This document shows, one piece after another, positions 34,932-42,629 of a stretch of 51,025 bases of DNA (its first letter is position 1; every line of letters starts with the position of its first letter). The notes beneath the pieces were generated by a model. That model searched no databases and was not told the origin of the DNA. It worked only from the letters and a program-made list of their open reading frames with translations. This DNA comes from RGDT01 sp964630925. Lineage in GTDB: Bacteria > Planctomycetota > Planctomycetia > Gemmatales > Gemmataceae. The position numbers and the translations under genes are program-made. The stretch is from positions 1-51,025 of the forward strand of contig CAZVZK010000075.1 of assembly GCA_964630925.1 (NCBI GenBank), written 5' to 3'.

Positions 34932-35303
34932 TCAGGCGTCGGGGATCTCGACGGGGCGCTCCAGGGTGAAGACGATGATGCGCTCGCCGGTGCGGGTGCT
35001 GATGTCGGTGTGCAGGCTCGCCACCCTGACGCCTAGGATCTCCCGGACGACCGCCTCCAGAAGGGGGCGGCCGGCCTCGAGGAGCGCCTGGCGGGCCTGC
35101 TTGATCAGGTAGCAGCCGCGTCCGCTGTCGGGGGCCTCGGCGAGCTTAAGCTCGGGCGGGGTGAGGACGCCCTTGAGGCGGACGAGGACGAGGTCGCCCA
35201 GGAGGTGGGTGCGGGTCTCGGTGGGCCCGCGGCCCATGTACTCCTTCTCGAAGCGGATCATCGCCTGGGTGATCTCCGACTCCAGGCGGGCCTTGACGTT
35301 CAT
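34932..35303 (-). CDS. DUF2294 family protein
   Basis: 123 residues from the ATG at 35303 with GAGGAG eight bases upstream. A TTG directly before it could add one residue. Typical DUF2294 phrases: ITQAMIRFEKEYMGRGPTETRTHLLGDLVLVRLKGVLTPPELKLAE, GCYLIKQARQALLEAGRPLLEAVVREILGVRVASLHTDISTRTGERIIVFTL. No membrane segment. The gene is convergent with dabA and only eight bases separate the stops. I recall DUF2294 genes neighbouring DUF2309/ndhF-like genes elsewhere; if so, a link to the DAB pump is plausible, although the orientation here excludes a shared operon. Confidence 0.8.
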   Translation of the reverse strand: MNVKARLESEITQAMIRFEKEYMGRGPTETRTHLLGDLVLVRLKGVLTPPELKLAEAPDSGRGCYLIKQARQALLEAGRPLLEAVVREILGVRVASLHTDISTRTGERIIVFTLERPVEIPDA

Positions 35304-35653
35304 CAACCGAGCTCCTCGGGGGGCCTGTCATGGCCGCCTGGCGACGGCCCCCGCACGTCCTCAAGCTGGAAGTGGTGGCCCTACGCGGACGGCCGGCGGC
35401 CGCCCCCCCCTGACAGTGATACGGCCGCGGCCCTTGGGCGGCGTGGCGTTCCCGAGCACCTCGTTCTCCCGCGTCGGCTGGGTCGCAGGCCGCGGGTCGG
35501 CGTGGGTCATCGGTGGAGAGGAGGGCCTATCGGCCACGGGGACCACGGCCATCGAGCGGAGGCCCCGGCGGGGCCTCGGGGATGAAGCCGCCGCTTGAAT
35601 CGCCTTGTGCCCCCCGGATGCTGGGGGCCTGTTCACCACAACGTGGGGCTGGC

Positions 35654-35827
35654 GTGAGTGAGCCGACGGTGCGTCTCGACGGCCTGCTGCCGCTGACGCG
35701 GCGGCGGTATGGCTGGCAACTGGCGGCCGGCTACTTTCTGGCCGGCGGCATCCTGCGCGGCTGTGGGCGCTGGCCGGAGCTGCGGCAGAATTCGCGGGGG
35801 TGCATGGCGAGGGGGGCGGGCGGATGA
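35654..35827 (+). CDS. Short hypothetical ORF, 57 aa
   Basis: From a GTG at 35654, the frame gives SEPTVRLDGLLPLTRRRYGW followed by QLAAGYFLAGGILRGCGRWPELR. It has G/C-rich third positions and one hydrophobic patch, and its stop overlaps an ATG (ATGA) at 35824 whose product MTTWVPWAIFAVAAVPLQ is coherent only for about 18 residues. It may be a real small gene or the remains of a decayed operon. Family not recognised. Confidence 0.25.
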   Translation: MSEPTVRLDGLLPLTRRRYGWQLAAGYFLAGGILRGCGRWPELRQNSRGCMARGAGG

Positions 35828-35873
35828 CGACCTGGGTGCCGTGGGCCATCTTCGCCGTCGCCGCCGTGCCCCT

Positions 35874-36090
35874 TCAGCCGCCCAGGTGGTCCGGCAGCGA
35901 GTGCGAGAGCGGCGCGGCCAGCGCCTCGACGCGGGCCAGCGTCGGGCCGTCGCACGCTCGCCACGACGCGGGCCCTCCTCCAGCCGCGTCCGCTCCTCCG
36001 CCGCCTCGCGCAGACCGAACACGCCAAGCGCCGCCTTTGGCGCGTGGGCCGTTTCCGCCAGCAGGCTCGCGTCCAACGGCCGTGCCCCAG
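35874..36090 (-). pseudogene. Possible frameshifted remnant
   Basis: On the minus strand LLAETAHAPKAALGVFGLREAAEERTRLEEG in one frame runs naturally into PASWRACDGPTLARVEALAAPLSHSLPDHLGG and a stop (35874-35876) in another, as if one base was lost or gained near 35980. No family is recognised. Could also be chance in GC-rich DNA. Confidence 0.25.
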
Positions 36091-36202
36091 CAGACGGCGA
36101 CGACCCGATATCACCGATCGGCCGCCGGGTGCGGTGACGCTGGTCGGGCGATCCAAGGCGCCCGAGCCAGCCTGAACGGCCCCCGCCCGGGCCGCCCTTC
36201 GC

Positions 36203-36231
36203 TTGAATCGCCCCGCCGGCCCTGCTAGCCT
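36203..36231 (+). promoter_or_regulatory. Promoter of the HAD-like gene
   Basis: TTGAAT (36203-36208), a 17-base spacer and TAGCCT (36226-36231), 32 bases before the ATG at 36264. The -35 is good and the -10 is weak. Confidence 0.4.
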
Positions 36232-36263
36232 GGATGGCGTAGCAGACACGGAGCGGCCGGCCC

Positions 36264-37205
36264 ATGCCTTTGAGCCTCGAACAGTTCGCCGACCTCCTCG
36301 ACACGAGGACGGACCTGGCCTGGCCGGCCCCACCCGGCGCCGTCCCGGTCAAGGCGAGGCCCTCGCTCGCACGCCTCCCCGGGGTGCGGGCGGTGATGTG
36401 GAACGTGTACGGCACCCTCCTGGCTATCCCCCTGGGCGATCTCGTCTTCGAGCACCCCCAGGCGTTCGTCATGTCCATCGCCCTGGAGAAGACGATCCAG
36501 GAATTCAAGATGTGGCCGTCGATGTCCCGCAAGCCGGGGCAGCCCTCGGAGTACATGGCCCAGGTGTACGCGCAGGTGCTGGCCGAGCAGCGGACCATCC
36601 CCGGCAACACCGAGCGCCACCCCGAGGCGTCGGCGGAGCGCCTGTGGGAGGCCATCATCAAGCGCCTCGTCCAGAAGGATTACACCTGGGACACCGTGCG
36701 GCTCGGCTCGCTCAACGAGCTGGCCCGCAAGGTCGCCTACTTCTTCCACGCCAGCTTGCAAGGGACGGCGTGCCAGGAGGGGGCGGCGGCGGCCATGCGC
36801 CACGTCGCCGCCGCCGGGCTGGCCCAGGGCCTCCTCGCCGACGGCCAGTGCTTCACCACGCTGCAGCTGGCACGCGGCCTGAAGCGGCAGGGGGGCGCGC
36901 CCGCCTTGAGCGAGGGGATGGTGTTCTTGTCGCACGAGTACGGGGGGCGCAAGCCGTCGGAGCGTCTGTTCCGCAAGACACGCGAGGCGCTGGCGGCGAA
37001 GGGCTTCGCCCCGGAGGAGGTCCTGCACGTCGGCTCGCGAGTCACGCAGGACGTGATGCCCGCCAGGCGCGCGGGCATGCGGACGGCGCTGTACGCGGGC
37101 GATAAAACGTCCTTGCAGGCCACCGCCGAGCAGCTGCGCGACCCCGCCGGCCGGCCCGACGTGCTGCTGACCGACCTGGCGCAGATCGCCGAGGTGGTCG
37201 GCTGA
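36264..37205 (+). CDS. HAD-superfamily-like protein lacking the catalytic Asp
   Basis: 313 residues. The C-terminal half is HAD-like: VFLSHEYGGRKPSERLFRKTREALAAKGFAPEEVLHVGSRVTQDVMPARRAGMRTALYAGDK corresponds to motifs III and IV (Lys in GGRKPSE; GSRVTQDV in place of GDxxxxD). Motif I should read (L/F)D-x-x-G-T with the nucleophilic Asp, but here it is VMWNVYGTLL with Asn47. The fold is kept while the nucleophile is replaced, and motif IV is also atypical, so phosphatase activity is doubtful. A regulatory or binding role is more likely (inference). GGAGCGG precedes the ATG. It is followed 68 bases later by the FabZ-like gene. Confidence 0.8.
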   Translation: MPLSLEQFADLLDTRTDLAWPAPPGAVPVKARPSLARLPGVRAVMWNVYGTLLAIPLGDLVFEHPQAFVMSIALEKTIQEFKMWPSMSRKPGQPSEYMAQVYAQVLAEQRTIPGNTERHPEASAERLWEAIIKRLVQKDYTWDTVRLGSLNELARKVAYFFHASLQGTACQEGAAAAMRHVAAAGLAQGLLADGQCFTTLQLARGLKRQGGAPALSEGMVFLSHEYGGRKPSERLFRKTREALAAKGFAPEEVLHVGSRVTQDVMPARRAGMRTALYAGDKTSLQATAEQLRDPAGRPDVLLTDLAQIAEVVG

Positions 37206-37273
37206 CCGCAAGGATGAAGGATGAAGAGGGGCCCCCGTGCCCCCCGTCATCCCCTCACAGAAGGAGGCCCGCC

Positions 37274-37774
37274 ATGGCGCGGCCGGACGCGATCATCGAC
37301 CTGGCGACGGTGGACTTCACGCGTGTGGTGGCCGGCAAGGAGGCCCTGCTGGCGGCCAACCCGCAGCGGTTCGAGATGGAGCAGATCGACGCCGTCGTCC
37401 GCCTCGACCTGGAGGGCAAGGTCATCGTCGGCTACAAGGACGTCCGCGCCGACGAGTTCTGGACGCGGGGACACATGCCCGGCTACCCCCTCTTCCCCGG
37501 CGTGCTGATGTGCGAGGCCGCCGCCCAGCTGGTGGCCTACTACATCCACGCCTCCGGCCTGAAGGAGAAGGACTTCATCGTGTTCGGCGGCATGGAAGAG
37601 GTGCGTTTCCGCGGGGCCGTCCGCCCAGGTGACCGCCTCGTGCTGGCCGGCAAGGGCCTGCGTCTCGGCAAACGCCTGTCGAAGTTCCACGTCCAGGGGA
37701 CGGTCAAGGGCAGCCTGGTCTTCCAGGGCGACATCATCGGCGGGCAGATGAACCGCGGCGAGGAAGGGGTCTGA
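37274..37774 (+). CDS. FabZ-like 3-hydroxyacyl-ACP dehydratase
   Basis: 166 residues from the ATG at 37274 behind a textbook AAGGAGG. Hotdog-fold dehydratase: the catalytic His67 lies in RGHMPGYPLFPGVLMCEAAAQLVAYY, with Glu81 as the second catalytic residue (FabZ pattern HxPxxPxxPGVxxxEAxAQ). EVRFRGAVRPGDRLVLAGKG is the typical beta-strand after it. It dehydrates beta-hydroxyacyl-ACP in fatty-acid synthesis. No other fab gene is near, so it may be a second copy serving a special lipid. The stop is two bases before the GTG of trmB. Confidence 0.88.
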   Translation: MARPDAIIDLATVDFTRVVAGKEALLAANPQRFEMEQIDAVVRLDLEGKVIVGYKDVRADEFWTRGHMPGYPLFPGVLMCEAAAQLVAYYIHASGLKEKDFIVFGGMEEVRFRGAVRPGDRLVLAGKGLRLGKRLSKFHVQGTVKGSLVFQGDIIGGQMNRGEEGV

Positions 37775-37776
37775 CC

Positions 37777-38415
37777 GTGCGCAAGCCGGCGAAGCTCCCC
37801 CTGGAGGCGTTGGCCCCCTTCCTGCACGAGCTGCCCGTGCGCGGCCCCTACCCCGCCATCGACTGGGCCGCCGTCTTCGGCAACCCCAGCCCCGTCGAGG
37901 TCGAGGTCGGCTTCGGCAAGGGGCTGTATCTGACCAGCGCCGGCGCCGCCAACCCCGGCACCAACTACTTCGGCATCGAGATCGTCCGCAAGTACCAGCT
38001 CTTCGCCGCCACGCGCGTCGCCAAGCGGACCCTGGCGAACGTGCGCCTGGCGTGCGGCGACGGATTGGCCCTGCTGCGCGACGCCGTCCCGGCGGGCAGC
38101 GTGCGGACGGTCCACGTCTACTTCCCCGACCCGTGGTGGAAGAAGCGGCACCACAAGCGGCGGCTGTTCACCCAGGAGTTCGCCGAGGCCGCGGCGCGGG
38201 TCTTGACGCCGGGCGGCAAGCTGCTCGTGGTGACCGACGTGCCGGAGTACGCCGAGATGGTGCGCGGCGTGGTGGCGGGTGTGCCGGCGTTGCGCGAGTC
38301 GGCCCCGCCGGCGGAGAAGGAGCCGACGCACGACATGGATTACCTGACCAACTTCGAGCGCAAGTTCCGCCGCGAGGGCAAGGCGATCCACCGCATGGGT
38401 TACGAGAGGGCGTGA
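37777..38415 (+). CDS. trmB: tRNA (guanine-N7-)-methyltransferase
   Basis: 212 residues starting with GTG at 37777; AGGAAGGGG lies ten bases upstream and TrmB homology starts close by. TrmB methylates G46 of tRNAs using SAM. Visible motifs: SAM-binding VEVEVGFGKGLYL, GIEIVRKYQLFAATRVAK, and the family hallmark VYFPDPWWKKRHHKRRLF. The C-terminus MDYLTNFERKFRREGKAIHRMGYERA matches the substrate-binding tail (T-x-Y-E-x-K-F). The gene follows the FabZ-like gene by two bases, so they are co-transcribed. Confidence 0.95.
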   Translation: MRKPAKLPLEALAPFLHELPVRGPYPAIDWAAVFGNPSPVEVEVGFGKGLYLTSAGAANPGTNYFGIEIVRKYQLFAATRVAKRTLANVRLACGDGLALLRDAVPAGSVRTVHVYFPDPWWKKRHHKRRLFTQEFAEAAARVLTPGGKLLVVTDVPEYAEMVRGVVAGVPALRESAPPAEKEPTHDMDYLTNFERKFRREGKAIHRMGYERA

Positions 38416-38457
38416 GGGCCCGGTACAATGCCCACGCATCGCTCCGGAGGACTGCCC

Positions 38458-39153
38458 ATGACGATCACATCGGCCCCGCCCGTCCCGCCGGCCGACACGC
38501 CACCCGAGGGGCAGCGCATCCTCCCCCTGGTCAACGGCGACCACCTGACGCGCGACGAGTTCGAGCGGCGTTTCGACGCCACGCCCGGCCTGAAACGGGC
38601 AGAATTGATCCAAGGCATCGTCCGGATTCCAGCGCCCCAGCATTGGCAGGCCGCCGCGGCGGGCGCACATCTATGCGGCTGGCTCGGCTTCTACCGGGCG
38701 CACACGCGGGGGACAAGATGTGGCGCGTATCCCCATCTCCGTCTGCCGGGCGACAACATGCCTCAGCCCGACGCCATTCTCCTGCTGCCCTCGCACGTCG
38801 GGCGGGCGGACTTCGATTGCGGATACGTCGCCAGGGGTCCGGAGCTGATCGCGGAGACTTCCCCCGACACGGAGGCGAAACGGAGGCTCTACCAGACCAA
38901 CGGCGTCCGCGAGTACCTCATCTGGCGTGTCCTCGACAACGCCATCGACTGGTTCATCCTCCGCGGCACGCAGTACGAGCCGCTCGCCCCCGGCCCCGAC
39001 GGCGTCATCCGCAGCGAGGTGCTGCCGGGCCTCTGGCTGGCCGTGCCGGCCATGCTCGCCGGCGACCTCGCCCACGTCCTGACCGTCCTGCAACAGGGCA
39101 TCGCCTCGCCGGAGCACGCCGCCTTCGTCGCGGCCCTACCACCCGCCGGCTGA
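38458..39153 (+). CDS. Uma2 family (DUF820) endonuclease-like protein
   Basis: 231 residues from the ATG at 38458 with CCGGAGG upstream. The PD-(D/E)XK-type core is PQPDAILLLPSH (Asp), then PELIAETSPDTEAKRRLYQTNGVREYLIWRVLD, where the usual ExS...K...Y..NGVxEYWxxD pattern is readable (Lys in EAKRRLY). Uma2 proteins are multiplied in planctomycetes and cyanobacteria; restriction-like nuclease activity is assumed but hardly tested. The N-terminal segment is proline-rich. Confidence 0.85.
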   Translation: MTITSAPPVPPADTPPEGQRILPLVNGDHLTRDEFERRFDATPGLKRAELIQGIVRIPAPQHWQAAAAGAHLCGWLGFYRAHTRGTRCGAYPHLRLPGDNMPQPDAILLLPSHVGRADFDCGYVARGPELIAETSPDTEAKRRLYQTNGVREYLIWRVLDNAIDWFILRGTQYEPLAPGPDGVIRSEVLPGLWLAVPAMLAGDLAHVLTVLQQGIASPEHAAFVAALPPAG

Positions 39154-39163
39154 GGATACCCGA

Positions 39164-39478
39164 ATGCGGCGGATCTACAGCCACCTCCGCCTCGTCCTCG
39201 CCTCCTGGCTGCTGATCGGCGGCCTGGCGGTCATGGCGTGGCCGTCCGCCGCCGGGCCGGCGCGGAACGCCCGCTGGCGCGAGCGCCAGCTCGCCGACGT
39301 GCCGGCGGCGGAGCATGCCGCATGGAACGAGGCGCGCGACCTGGAGGACGCGAAGGCGGAAGGCTACCTGCGCACGGCCGGCGTGCTGGTGGGCGGCCTC
39401 GGCCTGGCGTGGGTGGTGGGCGAGACGGTCTATCTGACCCGCCGCCGCAGGCGTCGGCGGACGCCGGCGGTCACTTGA
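39164..39478 (+). CDS. Small two-helix membrane protein
   Basis: 104 residues. A first transmembrane helix (LVLASWLLIGGLAVMAWPSA, 10-29), a charged central helix (RWRERQLADVPAAEHAAWNEARDLEDAKAEGYL), and a second transmembrane helix (AGVLVGGLGLAWVVGETVYL) with an arginine-rich tail of eight consecutive arginines (positive-inside). It starts ten bases after the Uma2 stop; its end overlaps the convergent MBL-fusion gene by eight bases. Function unknown. Confidence 0.75.
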   Translation: MRRIYSHLRLVLASWLLIGGLAVMAWPSAAGPARNARWRERQLADVPAAEHAAWNEARDLEDAKAEGYLRTAGVLVGGLGLAWVVGETVYLTRRRRRRRTPAVT

Positions 39479-41285
39479 CCGGCACGACGGCCAGCAACGG
39501 CTCGCCGGCGGCGAAGCGGCGCACGTTCTCGCGCCACAGCCGCCACGTCCGCTCCCGCGCCTCCGGCACCGCCTCGTCCTTCAACACCACCACGCCGTCC
39601 CGCCCGCGCAGGAAGTGCCCCTCCGGCAGCGCCGCGTCCAGCCCCAGGCCGCCCAGGTGCTTCACCCCCTTGTACGCCTCCAGGTCGATCAGCGCCGCGC
39701 CGGCCGCGTTCACCAGATACGCGCCCTTCTTCATCGCCGCCATCTCCTTCGCGCCGACGACGCCCTTCGTCGCCTCGGTCAGCGGCAGGGCCAGCGCCAC
39801 GACGTCGGCCTCGGCGAGGCGGTCCTTCAGGCGGTCCATCTTCTCCAGGCTCACGACCTCGTCGGGCTTGTCACCGGGCCTGTCGTCGATGGCCCGGACG
39901 CGCATGCCGAAGGCGTCGGCGCGGCGGGCGATCTGCCGGCCGGGGCCGCCCAGCCCGACCAGCAGCAGCGTCTTGCCCCGCAGCTCCGACCGGCCGCGCG
40001 ACAGGCTCAGCATCAACGAGAACGTGCGCTCCGCGAGGCCGGGGCCGTTGACGCGCCGCGATTCCGTGATCGTCGGCCCGCCGCCCTTGATCGCCGCCAG
40101 GTCATCCTCCGGCCCGGCCTGGGCCCAGCGCAGCCCCTTGACGGCGGCGATGTCCGCCGACGCGAAGCCGACGACTGCGTCCGCCTCCGCCGCCAACTTC
40201 GCCGCCTCGGCCGCGTTCCGCGCCGGCAGGTACTCCACCTCCGGGGCTGCCCGCTTCAACTGGGCCAGCTCGCCCGGCAGCAGGCCGGCGGGGACGACGA
40301 TCCGCTTCGGCTTCTTCCACCCCTCGGTGTCCTTCGTCGGCGAAGGCCCTGCGGTCAGCCCCAGCTCGGCCTCCAGATCCCACGGCGCCGTGGTGCCCAT
40401 GAATTCGGCATAGACGTGCTTGACGTTGTCCTCCGCCGGCTTGACCGTCGTCCACTCCTTGTACCACGGGAAGTCGATGTCCCTGGCGAGGTCCTTCACG
40501 TCCTTGCCGTCGGCGATGCCCTTCTTGACGTAGGCCCGCAGGTCGGCGAAGTAACGCTTCTGCCGCGCCAGCAGCGCCTTGTCCTCCGGCAGGCCGTGGC
40601 CGGGCAGGACGAGTTTCGGCCCCAGGCCCTCCATGCGCTCCAGGCAGCGGACCCACGAGGCGGAGTCGCTGTGCCCCATGTAGTTGTACGGCCCGTTGAC
40701 GCACGCATCGCCGGTGCAGAGGATGCGCTGCTTGGGGAGCCACGCCACCGCGTCGCCGATGGTGTGCGAGTGGCCGAGCCGCAGGAACTCGATGCGCTGC
40801 ACGCCGTCGTCGAGGACGAGTTTGTCGTCGAAGAGGAGCGCCGGGAAGCCGAGCTTGCCCTCCTTCACGTCCTTGCGGCCCTTGGGATTCTTCGCCTCGC
40901 GCTCCCAGTCGCCGGGGCCGGTGTCGCGGAGGAGTTTGGCGCACTGCCGCGAGGAGATGACCGTGGCGCCCTCCTTGATCCAGACGGCGTTGCCCCAGGC
41001 GTGGTCGCCGTGGTGGTGCGTGTCGAGGACGTAGCGGATCGGCTTCTTCGTCGTCTTGCGGATCGCCGCGATCACGTCCGACGCCTCTTTGGGGAAATTC
41101 GCGTCGATGACGGCGACGTACTCGTCGAAGACCACCCAGATGTTGTTGGAGCCGCCGAAGACGACCTTGGTGTCGGTGGGGTGGATGGACGAGTAGCGGA
41201 AGAAGACGCCGGGGGCGACCTCGCGGACCTCGTTGTACTTCATGGCCACGGGCGCGGCGAGGGCGAGGAGCAGGACGGCGTGCAT
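39471..41285 (-). CDS. Secreted MBL-fold domain fused to degenerate D-2-hydroxyacid dehydrogenase NAD domain
   Basis: 604 residues. A signal-peptide-like start (MHAVLLLALAAPVAM) precedes an MBL domain (to ~270): GGSNNIWVVFDEYVAVIDANFP, zinc motif THHHGDH (89-95), LRLGHSHTIGDAVAW, RILCTGDACV and VLPGHG are intact. From ~330, a D-2-hydroxyacid dehydrogenase NAD-binding domain follows: SLSRGRSELRGKTLLLVGLGGPGRQIARRADAFGMRVRAID (Rossmann glycines at ~442-447), LAEADVVALALPLTEATKGVVGAKEMAAMKKGAYLVN. The catalytic Arg region reads NAAGAALID instead of NxxRGxxxD, and the final Glu/His signatures are absent, so dehydrogenase chemistry is improbable. An exported NAD domain is itself odd. Function unknown. 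Confidence 0.85.
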   Translation of the reverse strand: MHAVLLLALAAPVAMKYNEVREVAPGVFFRYSSIHPTDTKVVFGGSNNIWVVFDEYVAVIDANFPKEASDVIAAIRKTTKKPIRYVLDTHHHGDHAWGNAVWIKEGATVISSRQCAKLLRDTGPGDWEREAKNPKGRKDVKEGKLGFPALLFDDKLVLDDGVQRIEFLRLGHSHTIGDAVAWLPKQRILCTGDACVNGPYNYMGHSDSASWVRCLERMEGLGPKLVLPGHGLPEDKALLARQKRYFADLRAYVKKGIADGKDVKDLARDIDFPWYKEWTTVKPAEDNVKHVYAEFMGTTAPWDLEAELGLTAGPSPTKDTEGWKKPKRIVVPAGLLPGELAQLKRAAPEVEYLPARNAAEAAKLAAEADAVVGFASADIAAVKGLRWAQAGPEDDLAAIKGGGPTITESRRVNGPGLAERTFSLMLSLSRGRSELRGKTLLLVGLGGPGRQIARRADAFGMRVRAIDDRPGDKPDEVVSLEKMDRLKDRLAEADVVALALPLTEATKGVVGAKEMAAMKKGAYLVNAAGAALIDLEAYKGVKHLGGLGLDAALPEGHFLRGRDGVVVLKDEAVPEARERTWRLWRENVRRFAAGEPLLAVVPVK

Positions 41286-41363
41286 GGCGGCCTCGTGCGG
41301 AGGATACGGGGGATACGTCCCAGGATGCGGCGGGGGGCCGGCATTGGCAAGGGGTCACGGGCG

Positions 41364-41660
41364 TCAAGGCCGCGACTGCCAGGAGGCCGGGTCACGGCTG
41401 GTGTGTTGGACGGCGATGACCGTGGATTGCGTGCCGCCCACACGGTAGTAGACGGCGTAAGGGAAGCGGCGGATCCGGGCCTGACGCACGTCGGCGTGGA
41501 CCACGGCATGCATCTCGGGGAATTGACGAATCAGGTCGAGGGCGTGTTGCAGCCGCGAGAGGAAGTCGTCGCCGAGGCCCGGGCGTTGGGCCTCAAAGTG
41601 ATCACGGACTTCGGCGATCTCCGCCTCGGCGAGGGCGTTGACCACCAGGGGCAGGCTCAT
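41364..41660 (-). CDS. ParE-family toxin
   Basis: 98 residues, a RelE/ParE-superfamily toxin: LVVNALAEAEIAEVRDHFEAQRPGLGDDFLSRLQHALDLIRQFPEMHAVVHADVRQARIRRFPYAVYYRVGGTQSTVIAVQHTSRDP. The motif RRFPYAVYYRV followed by a beta-strand and HTSRDP is the ParE signature. ParE toxins act on DNA gyrase; some homologues act on ribosomes. Its ATG overlaps the antitoxin stop (ATGA), as in most type II toxin-antitoxin operons. Confidence 0.9.
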   Translation of the reverse strand: MSLPLVVNALAEAEIAEVRDHFEAQRPGLGDDFLSRLQHALDLIRQFPEMHAVVHADVRQARIRRFPYAVYYRVGGTQSTVIAVQHTSRDPASWQSRP

Positions 41661-41869
41661 CGCTTCCCCCGCAAGCGTGCCAGTACCTCCTCGTAGGGGG
41701 AGCCGGCGAGAGGGTCGCCCTTGATGGCCTCTAGCCGCCGGTCGAGGTAGTCCTTCATCGCCTCGGACAGTGGGGCGTCTGCGACGCTATCGAGCAGTTC
41801 GTCTGCGAGCTGCCGCCGTTCGTCTGGCGAAAGCCGGTCCAGGCCGAACTTGGTCATCAGCGCGGACAT
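41657..41869 (-). CDS. Addiction-module antitoxin (PF09720-type)
   Basis: 70 residues from the ATG at 41869 with GGGGAGGAG upstream. The longer frame to 42085 is a random upstream extension. LSPDERRQLADELLDSVADAPLSEAMKDYLDRRLEAIKGDPLAGSPYEEVLARLRGK matches the short 'putative addiction module component' family that pairs with ParE/RelE toxins. The gene precedes and overlaps the toxin gene, which is the normal order. Confidence 0.88.
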   Translation of the reverse strand: MSALMTKFGLDRLSPDERRQLADELLDSVADAPLSEAMKDYLDRRLEAIKGDPLAGSPYEEVLARLRGKR

Positions 41870-41978
41870 GTGCGACTCCTCCCCTTGCCCCGCGCATTCT
41901 ACCGAAACGCCATCTGCCCGTTCAACGACAGAAAGCGAGGCGCTCCGCCCAAATCCCTGCGGCGGTTGCGGGCCGGGC

Positions 41979-42629
41979 TCACCCCATGCCCAGGACGAGG
42001 TCCAACGCCCAGCACCCACGCACATGGGGGCCGGGAGAACGCAGGTGGGAGAGTATGGCCTCGTCCGTGCAACCCCCCTCCTCAAGTGCGTCGGAGAGGA
42101 CGGCCAAACGGGCGGGGTCTAGGTGGTCCAAGTGGGGACGATCTTGGTACGCCGCGAGGGCCAGGGCAACGGCCTCCGCCGGGATGGCGGGAAGCGAAAT
42201 GGCGGGCCGGGAAGGGGTGCCGAAGATGTCGCGGGCCGCCGCCGCGAGGCGGCCCCGCACCTCCTCCCGCCCGGCGTCGCCGTCACGAGGCCCGGCAGCC
42301 GAAAGAACGTGCCGGGGGATGTAATTGCGGGCGTACTCTCGTGCCTCCTTGCCTGGCCGGATAGCTTTCCAAACTGCCAGATCGGCGTAAGGGCCAGGCT
42401 TCGGAGCGCCCCGAGACCGTTCCGCCCTCACGAAGTCAGGGGCTTCACCATCCGCGACATCCTCAAGGACCCGCAGCGCCCCTCTCGACCACACTGAGAG
42501 GTGCTGCTCGACGCTCCGGCAGCAGGCGATGGCGAACATCCGCCACTTGCGCAGGCTCCTCTCTTCCCGGTAGACGTTGTCAAGCAACCGGATGATATCC
42601 GTCGTGGCTCGCCACTCCGCCTCCGTCAT
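41979..42629 (-). CDS. Gemmata-type 'MTEAEW' hypothetical protein, copy 1
   Basis: 216 residues beginning MTEAEWRATTDIIRLLDN, with WRMFAIACCRSVEQHLS in the N-terminal half and HLDPARLAVLSDALEEGGCTDEAILSHLRSPGPHVRGCWALDLVLGMG at the C-terminus. The (R/K)(L/M)FA.ACCR and GPHVRGCW..D..LG motifs define a family I have seen only in Gemmata-like planctomycetes; function unknown. A second copy (43831-44529) has the same start and an almost identical end at DNA level. The gene is divergent from a truncated pruA fragment. Confidence 0.8.
   Translation of the reverse strand: MTEAEWRATTDIIRLLDNVYREERSLRKWRMFAIACCRSVEQHLSVWSRGALRVLEDVADGEAPDFVRAERSRGAPKPGPYADLAVWKAIRPGKEAREYARNYIPRHVLSAAGPRDGDAGREEVRGRLAAAARDIFGTPSRPAISLPAIPAEAVALALAAYQDRPHLDHLDPARLAVLSDALEEGGCTDEAILSHLRSPGPHVRGCWALDLVLGMG

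Larger units (their letters stand above)
35304..36263. other. 960-base low-information region with gene remnants
   Basis: No intact gene is certain. It contains a short plus-strand ORF (35654-35827) and a minus-strand protein-like stretch that changes frame (35874-36090), both listed separately. The rest shows unbroken but featureless GC-rich frames. A promoter for the next gene lies at its end (36203-36231). Confidence 0.5.

Noticed and set aside
35874..36090. Transposase remnant
   Set aside because: I considered an IS-derived origin for this frame-switching stretch but see no DDE motif, no inverted ends and no target duplication.
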